DNA of 64,000 nt, from the NCBI GenBank assembly GCA_028571685.1, contig CM053154.1:12122001-12186000 (forward strand), given 5' to 3'. The notes beneath the pieces are model-generated. The model had not been told where the DNA came from, did no database searches, and was given only the letters and a program-made list of their open reading frames with translations. Below, piece after piece: positions 33,637-44,074 of this stretch (its first letter is position 1; every line of letters begins with the position of its first letter). The position numbers and the translations under genes were made by a program. The DNA comes from Heterohyrax brucei (Eukaryota; Chordata; Mammalia; Hyracoidea; Procaviidae).

Positions 33637-34439
33637 AAATATATTCTGTGCAGTGAGTTACTGAGAGCTTGGTCACATATTAAAACCTAGGCTATGTTGT
33701 ATCTGTTTTTTCTGGTTTTTAACTTCAAAGAATTAATTTACTAGACCAGCCCCGACTGCAGCCAGTAATTCTCCTCTTTAACTAGGTAGATGTCTCCAGG
33801 GCTGTTTTGCTCTGTGGTGACCGCAGTCTGAACTGCAGTGGGCAGGTAACGGCTAGGTTACACCCCGTGGATTCAGAGGGCATTTCCCTCAAAGCAAGGC
33901 TGAGTCCTGGGAATAAATTATAGTCACACCTGCTGCAGGGCTCTTATGAACAAGACCAAGATATTTTCATCACGAATAATTAGCTGGACTCTGTGCAGAG
34001 ACATGCTGTTTCAGTTAAGAATCTTTAAATATGCATGAGGTAGGCTTTCTCAATCATTTGGGGGCAAGATCGCTCAGGCTGCCTTCTCCAAAAATTAAAT
34101 ATTCCCCAAATTTCTGATTCAACAGAGGCTGTGCTCTTTAAGATGACTGCAGTTGCCTGATTCTGGTTAACTCAAGAAACAAAAAGGATAAGGTTTCTAG
34201 GAGGAGACTGAGGAACTTAGAGAACCAAAGGCAGAACTGGGCAGCGCAGGCACTCCAGAAGTGCAGCTGCCAGGGTTCAAGGGCATGCTCCTAAGGCCTT
34301 CTGAGAGCTGCAAGGGGGTGCTCAGCTCCACAGTCTACGCCCACTTGTGAATCTCCACGTGTTTACACTTCCCAGAAGTGGAAGCCAGGCTGAGCTGACT
34401 TTGTGGAAGCTGGACTGTCAATCAGCTAAAGGGTGAGTC
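33637..34439. other. Unassigned stretch
   Basis: About 800 bases with no recognised repeat or gene. Confidence 0.4.
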
Positions 34440-34560
34440 TTTCATGAAACTGTGCAACCCTTGGCAAGTTACTTAGCCACTTTACGCTTCAGTTTCCTCC
34501 ACCATGAAATGGAGACAACAGGACCCACTCCTGAAGGAACTGTGGTGAGGGGATCTTGGG
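34440..34560 (+). mobile_element. MIR SINE
   Basis: 'tgcaacccttggcaagttac' 'ttagccactttacgcttcag' 'tttcctccaccatgaaatgg' is the MIR core; old mammal-wide SINE. Confidence 0.75.
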
Positions 34561-34624
34561 GTTCTAATTGGTGTCTAATACTCCTTCCATCTAGATGTAG
34601 AATTTGAAAACTTTCTTCAAATGC

Positions 34625-34735
34625 TTCTAATCAGTAGATTTGTAGAGAACCTACAATGTACCAAGTACTATGAAGCCTTTTTACCAGTATAGTTCTTTTT
34701 AATCCTCTAAAGAAATCCTACAAGGCAGGTGTCTG
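34625..34735 (+). mobile_element. MIR-like or L2-like fragment
   Basis: 'agaacctacaatgtaccaag' 'tactatgaag' and 'taatcctctaaagaaatcct' 'acaaggcaggt' follow the common 'cacctactatgtgcc' type end of an old repeat. Confidence 0.5.
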
Positions 34736-35104
34736 CAGTGCCTGGAAGCTTGCCTGGTGCGTTGCAGATGCTCCATGAATGAAGGAGTGAGTGCAGAGTG
34801 GTGCCACAGCCAGCCACTTCAGCAGAGAATGCAGGCGGTCATCTGCACAGGGGCCAGTCCTCAGCAGGTCCCCTCCACATAACCATCCCTTGGTGCAGTG
34901 TTCCATTGAAGACTGCACATCGTGTACATTCTAGAACCTGCTGGTAAGGAGAGTGGGACCACCATTCTAGTTGGTGGCCCTTACAGAAGCCAGTGACCTC
35001 TCTCTTTCCAACACTGTCCCTATTTTTCAAGAATGTATGAAAGCACGGGACTGCCTATTTTTCTTCTATTTCTTGCAGTGATTATGTACGTAGCTGAGAG
35101 CACA

Positions 35105-35328
35105 CAGACCCGGCTCCACTGGTAGTTCCTCAGACTTCCTCTCTGTGTGATTCTGCCCAAGTTATTCTCTTTCTCTGAGCCTCAGTTTCATAATCGGCAA
35201 AAGATGGATAAAGATAATAAGTATCTCTGTGGTTGTCGTGTGGCCATGTGAACAAATGCACAGAAACTGAGCACACTTCTCAGCACGTCATGGGGGATCA
35301 ATAAATATTAGCTAAAATAATATTTAAT
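35105..35328 (+). mobile_element. MIR SINE
   Basis: Long MIR: 'gtgtgattctgcccaagtta' 'ttctctttctctgagcctca' 'gtttcataatcggcaaaag' and the 3' part 'gggggatcaataaatattag'. Confidence 0.75.
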
Positions 35329-35385
35329 GATGATTATTGATGATGATACTGTAGCTCATAAAGGAAGTAAAAATAAAAATAAAAT

Positions 35386-35541
35386 ACTCGTTGCAATCAA
35401 GTTAATTCTGACTCATAGCAACTTATAGCACAGAGTAGAACTGCCCCGTAGAGTTTCCAAGGAACGTCTGGTGGACTCAGACTGCTGAACTTTCTCATTA
35501 GCAGCCATAGTGTTTAATTATCAGGCCACCAGGGTTTCCTA
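35386..35541 (-). mobile_element. AfroSINE, full-length short form
   Basis: Minus-strand SINE: 'caatcaagttaattctgact' 'catagcaac', 'cagagtagaactgccccgta', 'ttagcagccatagtgtttaa', 'ccaccagggtttcc'. Confidence 0.85.
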
Positions 35542-35664
35542 TAAAGGAAATAGATGAATGTAAGTTAATTCCAAAGCAGTCAAGTATTTTTAAACTAGGA
35601 TTTATTGCCTTGATATTTGCTTTCCTTGTAATTTGCTTTTTCTGCTCACCCACAGAAGACAGAT

Positions 35665-35860
35665 TCTGTAACCAGACTGGATTTCAACCCAGGCCTACTA
35701 TTGACCAGCTGCCTGATATTGGGCAAATTCAGTCCATGAGTTTATCTGTAAAATGAGTATCATATCAGTACTTAGCTCATAGAGTTGCTGTACAACTAAA
35801 TGAATTAAGATTTAGAAAAGAGCTAGAGCATTGTAAACATAAGTTTGTTAAATAAGTGAA
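35665..35860 (+). mobile_element. MIR SINE
   Basis: 'accagctgcctgatattggg' 'caaattcagtccatgagttt' 'atctgtaaaatgag' is a MIR core; the following 'catagagttgctgtacaact' 'aaatgaa' is its 3' side. Confidence 0.7.
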
Positions 35861-35966
35861 GAAAAACGCAGGGGAGATGTCTGATCAGTATACCCAGTTA
35901 GTTGACTTCCAGGCACTTGAGATTAACTATGTTTTGGTAAGCCTACAAGTTAGACAAGGTTTAAAA

Positions 35967-36117
35967 ATCCATTGCCATCAAGTCAACTCCAATTCACAGT
36001 GACTCTATAAGACAGAGTAGGACTGCCCCATAGGGCTTCCAAGGAACGCCTGGTGGATGCGAACTGCCGAACTTTTGGTTAGCAGCCAAACGCTTAATGA
36101 CTATTCCACCAGGTTTC
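35967..36117 (-). mobile_element. AfroSINE, full-length short form
   Basis: Minus-strand SINE close to consensus: 'attgccatcaagtcaactcc', 'cagagtaggactgccccata', 'cttccaaggaacgcctggtg', 'gttagcagccaaacgcttaa'. Confidence 0.85.
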
Positions 36118-36645
36118 ATTTGTTTGATATGTGGACTCTCCGTTTGATCACTTGTTAGATGTGAACGACAGAAGATGGTTACACAGCTGCTGTGTTCATC
36201 AGCAGGGTTGAAGCGACTTGATGTGAGATGACATCGTGGGATCTTGTATTAATCAAAATATCTTGAAATGCTTTGATCACCAGGAACTAGTGGGGTCTAG
36301 CTGTGTCCTGTGTCTGGCCTCAGTACAAAGAGGTGGCACCTTGCAGTAGGCTTTGAAGCACTGACAGTCTTAGGGCAGAGGTGAAACAGGAGCTTTGGGT
36401 GGCAGCAGACGGTACCTAGTAAACAGGTACTTCAAGATTAACAACAGCTGGAGAAAGAAGGTGACGTGCTCAAAGACAATTGTTTTGCGTATGAATTATT
36501 GCATTCTGACCCAGTTTCCACGAGTTTTATCAGAAACAAAATTTGGTAAAGCTTTCTGTATAGAAGATATTGTTGGGAAGAAAACAGCCCCATGAACATT
36601 ATCTTACACTTGTTTTGATTTTTCATCCTTGAGAAGGGGTCAGTA
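36118..36645. other. Unassigned stretch
   Basis: About 530 bases; no recognised element or coding signal. Confidence 0.4.
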
Positions 36646-36822
36646 AGGCTGCTCCTGACTGCTGTTAAATCAACGCCAATTCAAGGAGACCCCACGTGTG
36701 GCAGAATAGAACTGTGCTCCAAGGGGTTTTCATTGGCTAGTTTTTCAGATGTAGGCCTCGAGTCCTTTTCCTGAAGTGTCTCTGAGTGGACTCAGACCTC
36801 CAGCAGTTGGGTTGGCATTTGA
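36646..36822 (-). mobile_element. AfroSINE-type, long form
   Basis: Minus-strand long form: 'tgttaaatcaacgccaattc', 'cagaatagaactgtgctcca' 'aggggttttcattggctag', 'tctctgagtggactcagacc' 'tcc', then the head is lost in 'gcatttgagca'. Confidence 0.65.
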
Positions 36823-36826
36823 GCAT

Positions 36827-37061
36827 ACGAGGTCTGACCATTAAATCCACACTCTTAAGCTGTTCTAAGTGCTACAAATCTCATTGCTGAATATCAGTAT
36901 GGTCACCTTTGAAGTACTCCCCTTGGGCAACTATGCATCAATGTCAGTGCCTAGTCGACCCTTCACAGAAATTTTGGAACTCTTTCTGAAATGGCTATTG
37001 TGCACGGTGGCCAGTTGGTAAGTTCACAAACTTAATTGTATAGTTATCTGTAAGGGAGTTT
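36827..37061 (-). mobile_element. Mariner, internally deleted, joined to RTE
   Basis: Left end 'cgaggtctgaccattaaatc' resembles a mariner inverted repeat, followed by the antisense transposase 3' region ('tcattgctgaatatcagtat', 'tgaagtactccccttgggca'). A probable opposite inverted repeat lies near 37018-37043 (minus strand 'atacaattaagtttgtgaac'). About 1 kb of a normal 1.3 kb mariner is missing. At 37062 the sequence becomes antisense RTE. Confidence 0.6.
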
Positions 37062-37705
37062 TTAGAATCTTTAAATACTGCAACTTGAGGCTTGAATTTT
37101 TTGTTCAGTTTTTTCAGCTCGAGAAATGTAGAGTGTATTCTTCCTTTTTGGTTTTCTATCTTCAGATCTTTTGCGCATTTCATTATAACACTTGACCTTG
37201 TCTCCATGAGCCACCCTTTGAAATCTTCTATTCAGCTCTTTTGTATGATCATCTCTTCCTGTTGCGTTAGTTACTGAATGCTCAAGAGTAAGTTTCAGAG
37301 TCTCCTCTGTCATCCTTTTTGGTCTGTCCTGTCTTTTCAATGACCTGTTGCTTTCTTCATGTATAATGTCCTAGTCGTCATTCTACACCTCAACTGGGCT
37401 TTGGTCATTAGTGTTCAGTAAGTCAAATTTATTCTCTAAACTCAGGAGGAATATACTTAAAGTTGTATTTTGGCTGTTGTGGACTTGCTTTAATTTTCTT
37501 CAGGTTCAGTTTGAACTTGAATATGAGCAGTTGATGGTTTATTCTGCAGTGAACCCCTGGCCTTGTTCTGAGTGACTATATTGAGCTTTTTCATCATTTC
37601 TTTCAGCAGATACAATTTGATTCCTATATATTCCATCTGGCAAAGTCTGTGTATATAGTTGCCATTTATGTTGTTGAAAAAGGTATTTGCAACGAAGACA
37701 TAAAG
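37062..37705 (-). mobile_element. RTE endonuclease-region fragment, antisense
   Basis: Collinear with 63090-63715 of the longest RTE. The minus frames read 'NKPSTAHIQVQTEPEEN' (37490-37855) and 'RRFQRVAHGDKVKCYNEMRK' (37071-37340). The fragment is truncated at its 3' side in the linker after the endonuclease, at the base where mariner starts, which is unusual because RTE copies normally lose their 5' side. Confidence 0.75.
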
Positions 37706-37795
37706 ATTACAGTTTAGCAAAGCCAAGGGGGCAGTTCTACTTTGTTCTATAGGGCCATTTGGAGTGAGAATCAACTTGCTGGTATACAACAACAA
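37706..37795 (+). mobile_element. AfroSINE 3' fragment
   Basis: 'gggggcagttctactttgtt' 'ctatagggccatttggagtg' 'agaatcaacttgctgg' is the SINE 3' half with a (caa)n-like end; the head is absent. Confidence 0.55.
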
Positions 37796-38131
37796 TGGAC
37801 TCAATGACTTTGGCAGGATGTTAGCCTCTTTCACGCCCGACAATGACTTACACATACAGTATTCTTCATCAACACTAGCTAATTGTGTGTGAAAGAAAGC
37901 ATTGAGTGTAAGTTTCTCCTACCTTGTTTTTTAAAAAACCATATCTGGTTTATCTCTGCTTTGTTCTCATTTCTATACTATCTGAATATAAATAAACTAC
38001 ATCTCAATGCTTTTCAAACTAGTACTGGAATCTTGTGCATTTCTGGACATTTGAAACAAGTTATGTTGCTCCTAAGTATGAGAGGTAGAGTGAAGAGCTG
38101 AAGCAAAGCCCAGCCGTCTATTTCCCAAACA

Positions 38132-38222
38132 CCAACCATTGAAAACTCTAGAGAGCACAGCTCCACTCTGACATGCAAAGGGTTACCACGAGTTGGAGTC
38201 AGCTGAACGGCAAATACAATGA
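38132..38222 (+). mobile_element. AfroSINE 3' fragment
   Basis: 'ctagagagcacagctccact' 'ctgacatgcaaagggttacc' 'acgagttggagtcagctgaa' 'cggcaa' is a sense SINE end with the head missing. Confidence 0.6.
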
Positions 38223-38271
38223 GACTTTGAAAAGAACATCACAAGTATTTTGCTGGAGTCTACCAGGCTTT

Positions 38272-38446
38272 GGAAACCCTGGTGGTATAGTGGGTTAAGT
38301 GCTGCGTCTGTTAACTAAAAGGTTAGCAGTTCAAATCTGCCAGGCACTCCTTGGAAACTCTATGAGGCAGTTCTGTCCTGACCTCTGGGGCCACAATAAG
38401 TTGGACCTGAATCAAGAGCAGTGGGCTCAGTTTGCTTTTTATCAGG
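38272..38446 (+). mobile_element. AfroSINE, short form
   Basis: Sense: 'tggaaaccctggtggtatag' 'tgggttaagtgctgcgtctg', 'agcagttcaaatctgccagg', 'actccttggaaactctatga' 'ggcagttctgtcc', end 'gcagtgggctcagtttg'. Confidence 0.8.
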
Positions 38447-38828
38447 CTTTAGGAAAAGTGGGGAAATCTTAATCCTGGTGAAAAAATACCCAGCAGATGA
38501 ATTAGTTAAGTTTGGGCTGAGGCAGTTGGATTCACTGGGTTATAGACTGAATGGAGAATTATTTGAGAGATCTTGGGAAACACATGAAACAAACCCTATT
38601 CCCTGTGGTCAGAAGGCTGAACTAGAAACAGCTTAATATCCAGCAATTGGAGGCAAATTCAGAGCTCTGTCTAAAAGTACAAATCTAACAATGACTATGA
38701 AGCAAGAGGTGCAGAGTGAGGGAAGTTAACTCCAATTCCCTGCTTCCTTGTCTGATTGGGCCTTTTAAGGTCTCTATAAAGAGGGTTCTAGAACCCTACT
38801 GAGGCTGAATGGTGCAAACTGTTAATAC
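38447..38828. other. Unassigned stretch
   Basis: About 380 bases. The 71-codon frame 38421-38636 overlaps the SINE end and has no features. Confidence 0.4.
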
Positions 38829-39157
38829 AAGGACTGCTAGTTAAGTTCCAGACTCATCCTAGAAAAAGTGCTACATACCTCATTGCTGAATATCACTGCG
38901 GTCACCTTCAAAGTACTCCCCTTGGGAAGCTATGCACTGATGCCAGCAGCTAGTCCACTCTTCAAAGCAATTTTGGAGCTCTTTTTCTGGAGTGGCCATC
39001 AGAGCTGTCATTGTATTCCCTTTGATGCCCTAAATGTCATCAAAATGTCTATCTTTCAATATTTCCTCTATCTCCAGCTAAAGAAAAAAGTCACTGGGGG
39101 CCAAATCAGGTGAGTAGGGAAGGTGTTTCAATACAGTTATTTGTTTACTGGCAAACA
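38829..39157 (-). mobile_element. Mariner 3' half, joined to RTE
   Basis: Antisense mariner. The end 'ggactgctagttaagttcca' resembles its inverted repeat. The minus frame from about 39157 to 39081 carries 'LPYSPDLAPSDFFL', the DD34D transposase signature that holds the third catalytic aspartate (APSD). The part upstream of the signature is missing because RTE starts at 39158. Layout of the region ('tcattgctgaatatcactgc', 'caaagtactccccttgggaa') resembles mariners I recall from other mammals, such as cattle. Confidence 0.7.
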
Positions 39158-39300
39158 TAGAATCTTTGAATTTTGCAACTTGAGGCTTGAATTTTTTGTC
39201 CAGTTTTTTCAGCTTGAGAAATGTGGAGTGTATTCTTCCTTTTTGGTTTTCTATCTTCAGATCTTTTGCACATTTCATTATAATACTTGACATAGAATAA
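39158..39300 (-). mobile_element. RTE inverted 5' segment
   Basis: Minus strand encodes 'KYYNEMCKRSEDRKPKRKNT' then 'LHISQAEKTGQKIQASSCKI', the linker after the endonuclease. It lies head to head with the sense RTE that starts at about 39306, with sense sequence resuming at about the place where this segment ends in element coordinates. This is the arrangement made by twin priming. Confidence 0.75.
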
Positions 39301-39305
39301 TAGAA

Positions 39306-40875
39306 TCAAGTTGCAATATTCGAAGTACAATATAAAACACCACAGGAAGTATCAAAAGAAAATAGAATACACAGAGTCACTGTGGCAGAAAGAATTGGTT
39401 AACATTCAACTGTTTCAGGAAACAGTATATAATCAAGAACTGATAATAACGAAGGAAAAAGTTCAAGTTGCACTGAAGATACTGAGGGGAAAGCAAGGCT
39501 CCAGGAATTGACCAAATACCAACTGAGATGTTTCAACATACAGATGATACACTGGAGGTGTTCACTCATCTACGCCAAGAAATTAGGAAGACAGCTACCT
39601 AGCCAACAAACTGGAATGGATCCATGTTTGTACTCATCCCAAAGAAAGAAAATACAATAGAATGTGGAAATTATCAAATAATATCATTAATATCACATAC
39701 AGGTAAAATTTTGCTGACAGTCATTCAAAAGAGGCTGTAGTGGTACTATCTGCCAGAAATTCAAGCCAGATGCAGAAGAGGATATGGAACAAGAGATATC
39801 ACTGCTGATGTCAGACGGGTCCTGCTGGAAGCAGAGAATAACAGAAAGACATTTTCCTGTGTGTTATTGGCTATGTAAATGCTTTCAACTACGTGGACTA
39901 ACAAATTAGATAGAACATGGCAAAGAATGGGAATCCCAGAACATCTAATTATCCTCGTGTGGAACCTGTACATAGACCAAGAGGTAGTCGTTTGAACAGA
40001 ACTAAGGGATACTGCATGTTTTAAAATGAGGAAATGTGTGTGTCAGGGTGGTATCCTTTCACCTATTCAATCTGTGTGCTGAGCTAATAATCTGAGAAGC
40101 TGTGCTATATGAAGAACATAGCACCAGTATCTGAGGAAGACTCATTAACCTGTGATTTGCAGATGACACAATCATACTTGCTGAAAATAAAGAAGACATG
40201 AAACAACTACTGATAAAGATCAAAGACTTTAGCCTTCAGTATGGATTACACTTCAAAGAAAACAAAAATCTTCACAACTGGACCAGTAAGCAATATCATG
40301 ATAAACAGAGACAATGTTAAAGTATTCAAGGATTTTAGTTTACTTGGACCTACAACCAATGCCCATGGAAGCCGCAGTTAAGAACTCAAGTAAGGCATTC
40401 CATTGGACAAATATGCTTCAAAAGACCTCTTTAAAGTGTTTAAAAGTGAAGATATCGCTTTGAGGACTAAAGTGCACCTCACCCAAGCCATGTTATTTTC
40501 AGTCACCTCATATGCATGTAAAAGCTGGACAATGAATAAGGAAGATGGAAAAAGAATTGACTTCTTTGAATTACGGTATTGTGAGAGAATCTTGAATATA
40601 CCATGGACTGGAAGAAGAATGAACAAATCTGTCCTGGAACTAGTACAGCCAGAATACTCCTTAGAAGAAAGGATGGCAAGATTTTGTCTCATGGACTTTG
40701 GATATATTATCAGGAAGGACCTGGAGAAGGTTATCATGCTTAATAAATCTGAGGGTCAGCAGAAAAGAGGGAGACCCTCAATGGGGATAATTTGACACAG
40801 TGGCTAGAACAATAGATTCAAGCATAACAATGATTGTGAGGATGGTGCAAGACCGGGCTGTGTTTCATTTTATTA
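39306..40875 (+). mobile_element. RTE (BovB-like) LINE, sense part
   Basis: Sense RTE from the linker ('tcaagttgcaatattcgaag') through RT and C-terminal part to near its 3' end ('agaccgggctgtgtttcatt'). Open pieces: 39311-39511 ('YTESLWQKELVNIQLFQET') and 40403-40795 ('ASKDLFKVFKSEDIALRTKV', 'CKSWTMNKEDGKRIDFFEL'). The RT catalytic motif appears as FADD near 40157-40168. It lacks the final 'cacctaacaac' tail. Confidence 0.8.
39311..40795 (+). pseudogene. RTE reverse transcriptase, broken
   Basis: RT remnant of the copy above. FADD is preserved ('tttgcagatgacacaatcat') but stops precede it and frames change at several places ('tctgagaag' to 'gaagactcattaacc'). The C-terminal 130-codon run is the best-kept part. 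Confidence 0.7.
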
Positions 40876-42968
40876 TATGTTAAAAGCTGGTCACTTAAAC
40901 CATTTTGTCATCGGGGCTCCTGTTGAGTCTGTTAAAGGAGATAACGCATTTGGAGAAGTCACATGGCATATTCCCTACTGGAAACCAGAACCCTCAGCAG
41001 ATCAAGTCCTAAGGGAGGGAAAAATAAGTGAAGGGGATTTCAGTGAAGGAAGAGAGTGTAGAGTTCTGTGTTCTGCATATCGAATGTGGGTGAATGGGTC
41101 CACTCAGCCACATTTATAGAGCACATACGATATTTCCAAGCACTGGGCTACGAACCAGAAACCCAGAAATGCCAACAACTTACACCAATAAGGCCACTGC
41201 TGCATTAGAGATGTGTGTGAGAATTTCAGGGTGGCTCCGTGTGACAAGGTACTTAACTTTGTATAGGTAGACTGCTGGTTTGTGACTGGAATTAGCAACA
41301 CAGAGGTGAGGCACTTGTGGCCTTGCTGAGCTTTAAAACAAATTGAGCATGGCTAACAACTTTTCTTTCATCCTGCCACAATCAAAAAAATGTGAGTCCC
41401 AGACATACAGGCCTTCATCATTTATTCTTTGAGATCTGGGAAGACAGGGGTCAATGAGCCTTTAACACTCCAATAAGAATCCTATCACTGAATACTCTGA
41501 GTGCAGAAGCTCCTGCTCCAGATATGGCTGCTCCAGAAGAAAAAGAGGAATAAAGACATTGAGAAGTGAAGCAGCAGGGAGCTGAGACGGTCATTACTGG
41601 TGCTACAGAGTGCTACTTGCTTTTCCTTCAAAGCCCAGCTCTTTGGCATCTATGCAAAGCCTTGCACACAATGGCTTTGAAAATGCAGAATTACACTTTG
41701 AGATGATCAACTTTCCTTCTGAAGAAAACTATAAGTGGACTTAATTTTCCCAACTGTTTATTTATGACTTTCATGCATTTCTCCCTTCTCTCTCCCCTCT
41801 CTGTGTTTCCTATGTTCATTTCTGATCATCTCCCCAGATCACTGGCAGTCTTTCAAAGCACTTTCCCACCCTGTTCATCGAGTCACATCAGGGCCTCTTT
41901 TTCAAGTGGCACTTGTTCCTTCAAAGTGTCCCCACATAAGAAAAAGTGGTATTTAGTCAAGGCCAACCCAACTTGAAAACTTGACATTCACAGATTTAGT
42001 TATGTTTTTTCCTTTGGCCTTTTCTCTCTTGGATTGCCTACACACCCTAATCTCATTTTTCACAAGAATTTTTTTCCCAGAAATAGTTATTCAATTTTTG
42101 AAAATCATAAGCTATCAATGAGTATTTTTTAGTTATAGAAAGCATTTGGTGAAATATTTTATCAAGTATACAAAATGTTCTATAAATATTTGCATCTTCA
42201 GAAATCCACTTGAAATACATGTTTTAAAAAAAAATCAAGGTACTACCTTCTCTAAGCACATAAGTTTTGCATGGACATATCACAGGTATTCATTGATACT
42301 TTTATTATTAACATTAAACCTTAGAATCAGCTCCATGCCATTCCAACCATATCTTGCTTAGAAACATGGCAAAACTAGAGTCCAAGGTTTGGTGAGAACT
42401 GGGATGTGTGAGCAGCAGACGGTTCGCTGAAACCCACTGGTGATACAGTGAATAATTTCTTTCAGGCACTTCTGAAAATTAAACCAATTAAAATTTTACC
42501 TACCTTGGAGGCAATTTTATGAGGTAGTTACATTTTCAAATGAAATTCAGTTTCTTCCCTAAAGTATCCTCACTGAAGAAGTCTAGAGGACAAGGATATG
42601 AACTTGGATTAATGGGAAAGCTCTAGGCAATGGTAAAATATAGCATATGAGGTAATGATTTGTTTCTCAAAGATGATAAGAAGAAAACAGAGATGGTACC
42701 CAGAAATTCTTTCATATAATACAGACAAAGAAAATGGTCTATCCATCTTTTTTGTTATTTTTATTTATTCCTCTATTTATTTATTAGCTTCATTTCTCCT
42801 TTCCCTATATTCTTGAGAGCACAATATCTTCTGTGTCTTAGCTACTGTTTGCTCATAGTAGCCGTCTGAATAAAACATTTGTGATATTGAAATGTATGGT
42901 GATACAGACTTTCTTTGCACTTTTTCCCACCACTCATCAAGCCTTCCAGCATCCGAAACTGGAGACAT
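40876..42968. other. Unassigned stretch
   Basis: About 2.1 kb with no transposon that I can name confidently. 'cacatttatagagcacatac' near 41109 may be a piece of an old MIR/L2-type repeat. No frame above 80 codons; no coding signal. Confidence 0.45.
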
Positions 42969-43107
42969 TCTTTCTGGAGCAGCACCACCCAAACTGTAAT
43001 CCTCAGAGTAGCAGCGTTGCCATCATCTGGGAACACATTATAGATACAAACTCTGAGCCCCATCTTAATCTCCTGACTCGGAAACTCTGGAGGGTAGAGA
43101 GCTCAGG
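42969..43107 (+). mobile_element. MER5-like DNA transposon, left part
   Basis: 'ttgccatcatctgggaacac' 'attatagatacaaactctga' 'gccccatcttaatctcctga' 'ctcggaaactctggagg' follows the order of MER5A. The right part continues at 43306 after a SINE. Confidence 0.6.
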
Positions 43108-43111
43108 GTAC

Positions 43112-43305
43112 CAGTTTCTTTTGAGTTGACACCAACGCACGGCCACCCCATGTGTGTCAGAGTAGAACTGTGTTCCATAGGTTTTCAATGGCTAATTTTT
43201 CAAAAGTGGATCACCAGGACTTTTTTCTGTTCTGAGTAGACTGAACCTTCCATCTTTTTGGCTAGCAGGTGAGCATTTAACTATCTCTAACACCCACGTG
43301 ACTGA
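43112..43305 (-). mobile_element. AfroSINE-type, long form, inside MER5
   Basis: Minus-strand long form: 'gacaccaacgcacggccacc' 'ccatgtgtgtcagagtagaa' 'ctgtgttccataggttttc', 'aaagtggatcaccaggactt', 'ctagcaggtgagcatttaac'. Inserted in the older MER5-like element. Confidence 0.75.
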
Positions 43306-43368
43306 GTTTTAACAGACTCTCCAAGTTGTTCTTATTCACGTTCAAGTCTGAGGACCACTGACTTAAAG
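43306..43368 (+). mobile_element. MER5-like DNA transposon, right part
   Basis: 'gagttttaacagactctcca' 'agttg' and 'cacgttcaagtctgaggacc' 'actg' are the right end of MER5A, collinear with the left part at 42969-43107. Confidence 0.6.
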
Positions 43369-44074
43369 CATCTGAGAGAGAGAAACTCAAGCATTAGACG
43401 AGGTACATTGCACCAGGTAATCTTCACAACCACACTCGACAACAGAGACTCTAGTCCAAAGTGTTCTCACCCCCAAACTATAAGCTGGTTTTTGAAGTAA
43501 CAGATGCAAAGGGGGGGAAGGTATAAAGTGTTATTGAATAATTTCCTTGAACTTTGGGTGTGAGGATTTCAAATTAAAGACTCAAGTTTTCAGAAATGAA
43601 CTGTACATCTCACTCAATTCTCAAGGGCTTGAGAGAGGCCAATGGGGCCTATAAATTGGAAGAAATTACTTAGCGAGTTGATGAATGCTTAGAGAAGGGG
43701 GGGCAATATGGAGCATTCTGCTGATTTCTAGAAGGAAGATTTAATTCAAATCAATTGCTTAACCCCACTGTAAACAAGCAGGATCAATCCACGCTGCAGG
43801 GAGCCTGTCAGTTTGTGAAAAGAAGAAAATGAGGCCACAGTCAGCACGATTTCAAAAAGATTCTGTATTTGTCAAAAGATTATTTGTCACCTTCAGAGAT
43901 GTTTAAGAGTGTGGAAGGAAAAATCTAACATCAGTCTCAAGGACAGGTTTCCCCAAGTGTGGGAAAGGGAGCACTGACTCCCAGTCATCAGAGTGATGTG
44001 AATTACCCTCCTGGGTGACACTGCTGTCAGCCTGAGCTTCAGAACCCCCAAATTTACAGAGCCTTTCCTGTAAT
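43369..44074. other. Unassigned stretch
   Basis: About 700 bases; G runs ('aaagggggggaagg' near 43510) but no known repeat and no gene. Confidence 0.4.

Noticed and set aside
37490..37855. 121-codon minus frame as a gene
   Set aside because: It is antisense RTE endonuclease/linker sequence joined to a SINE fragment; matches the order at 63500-63715.
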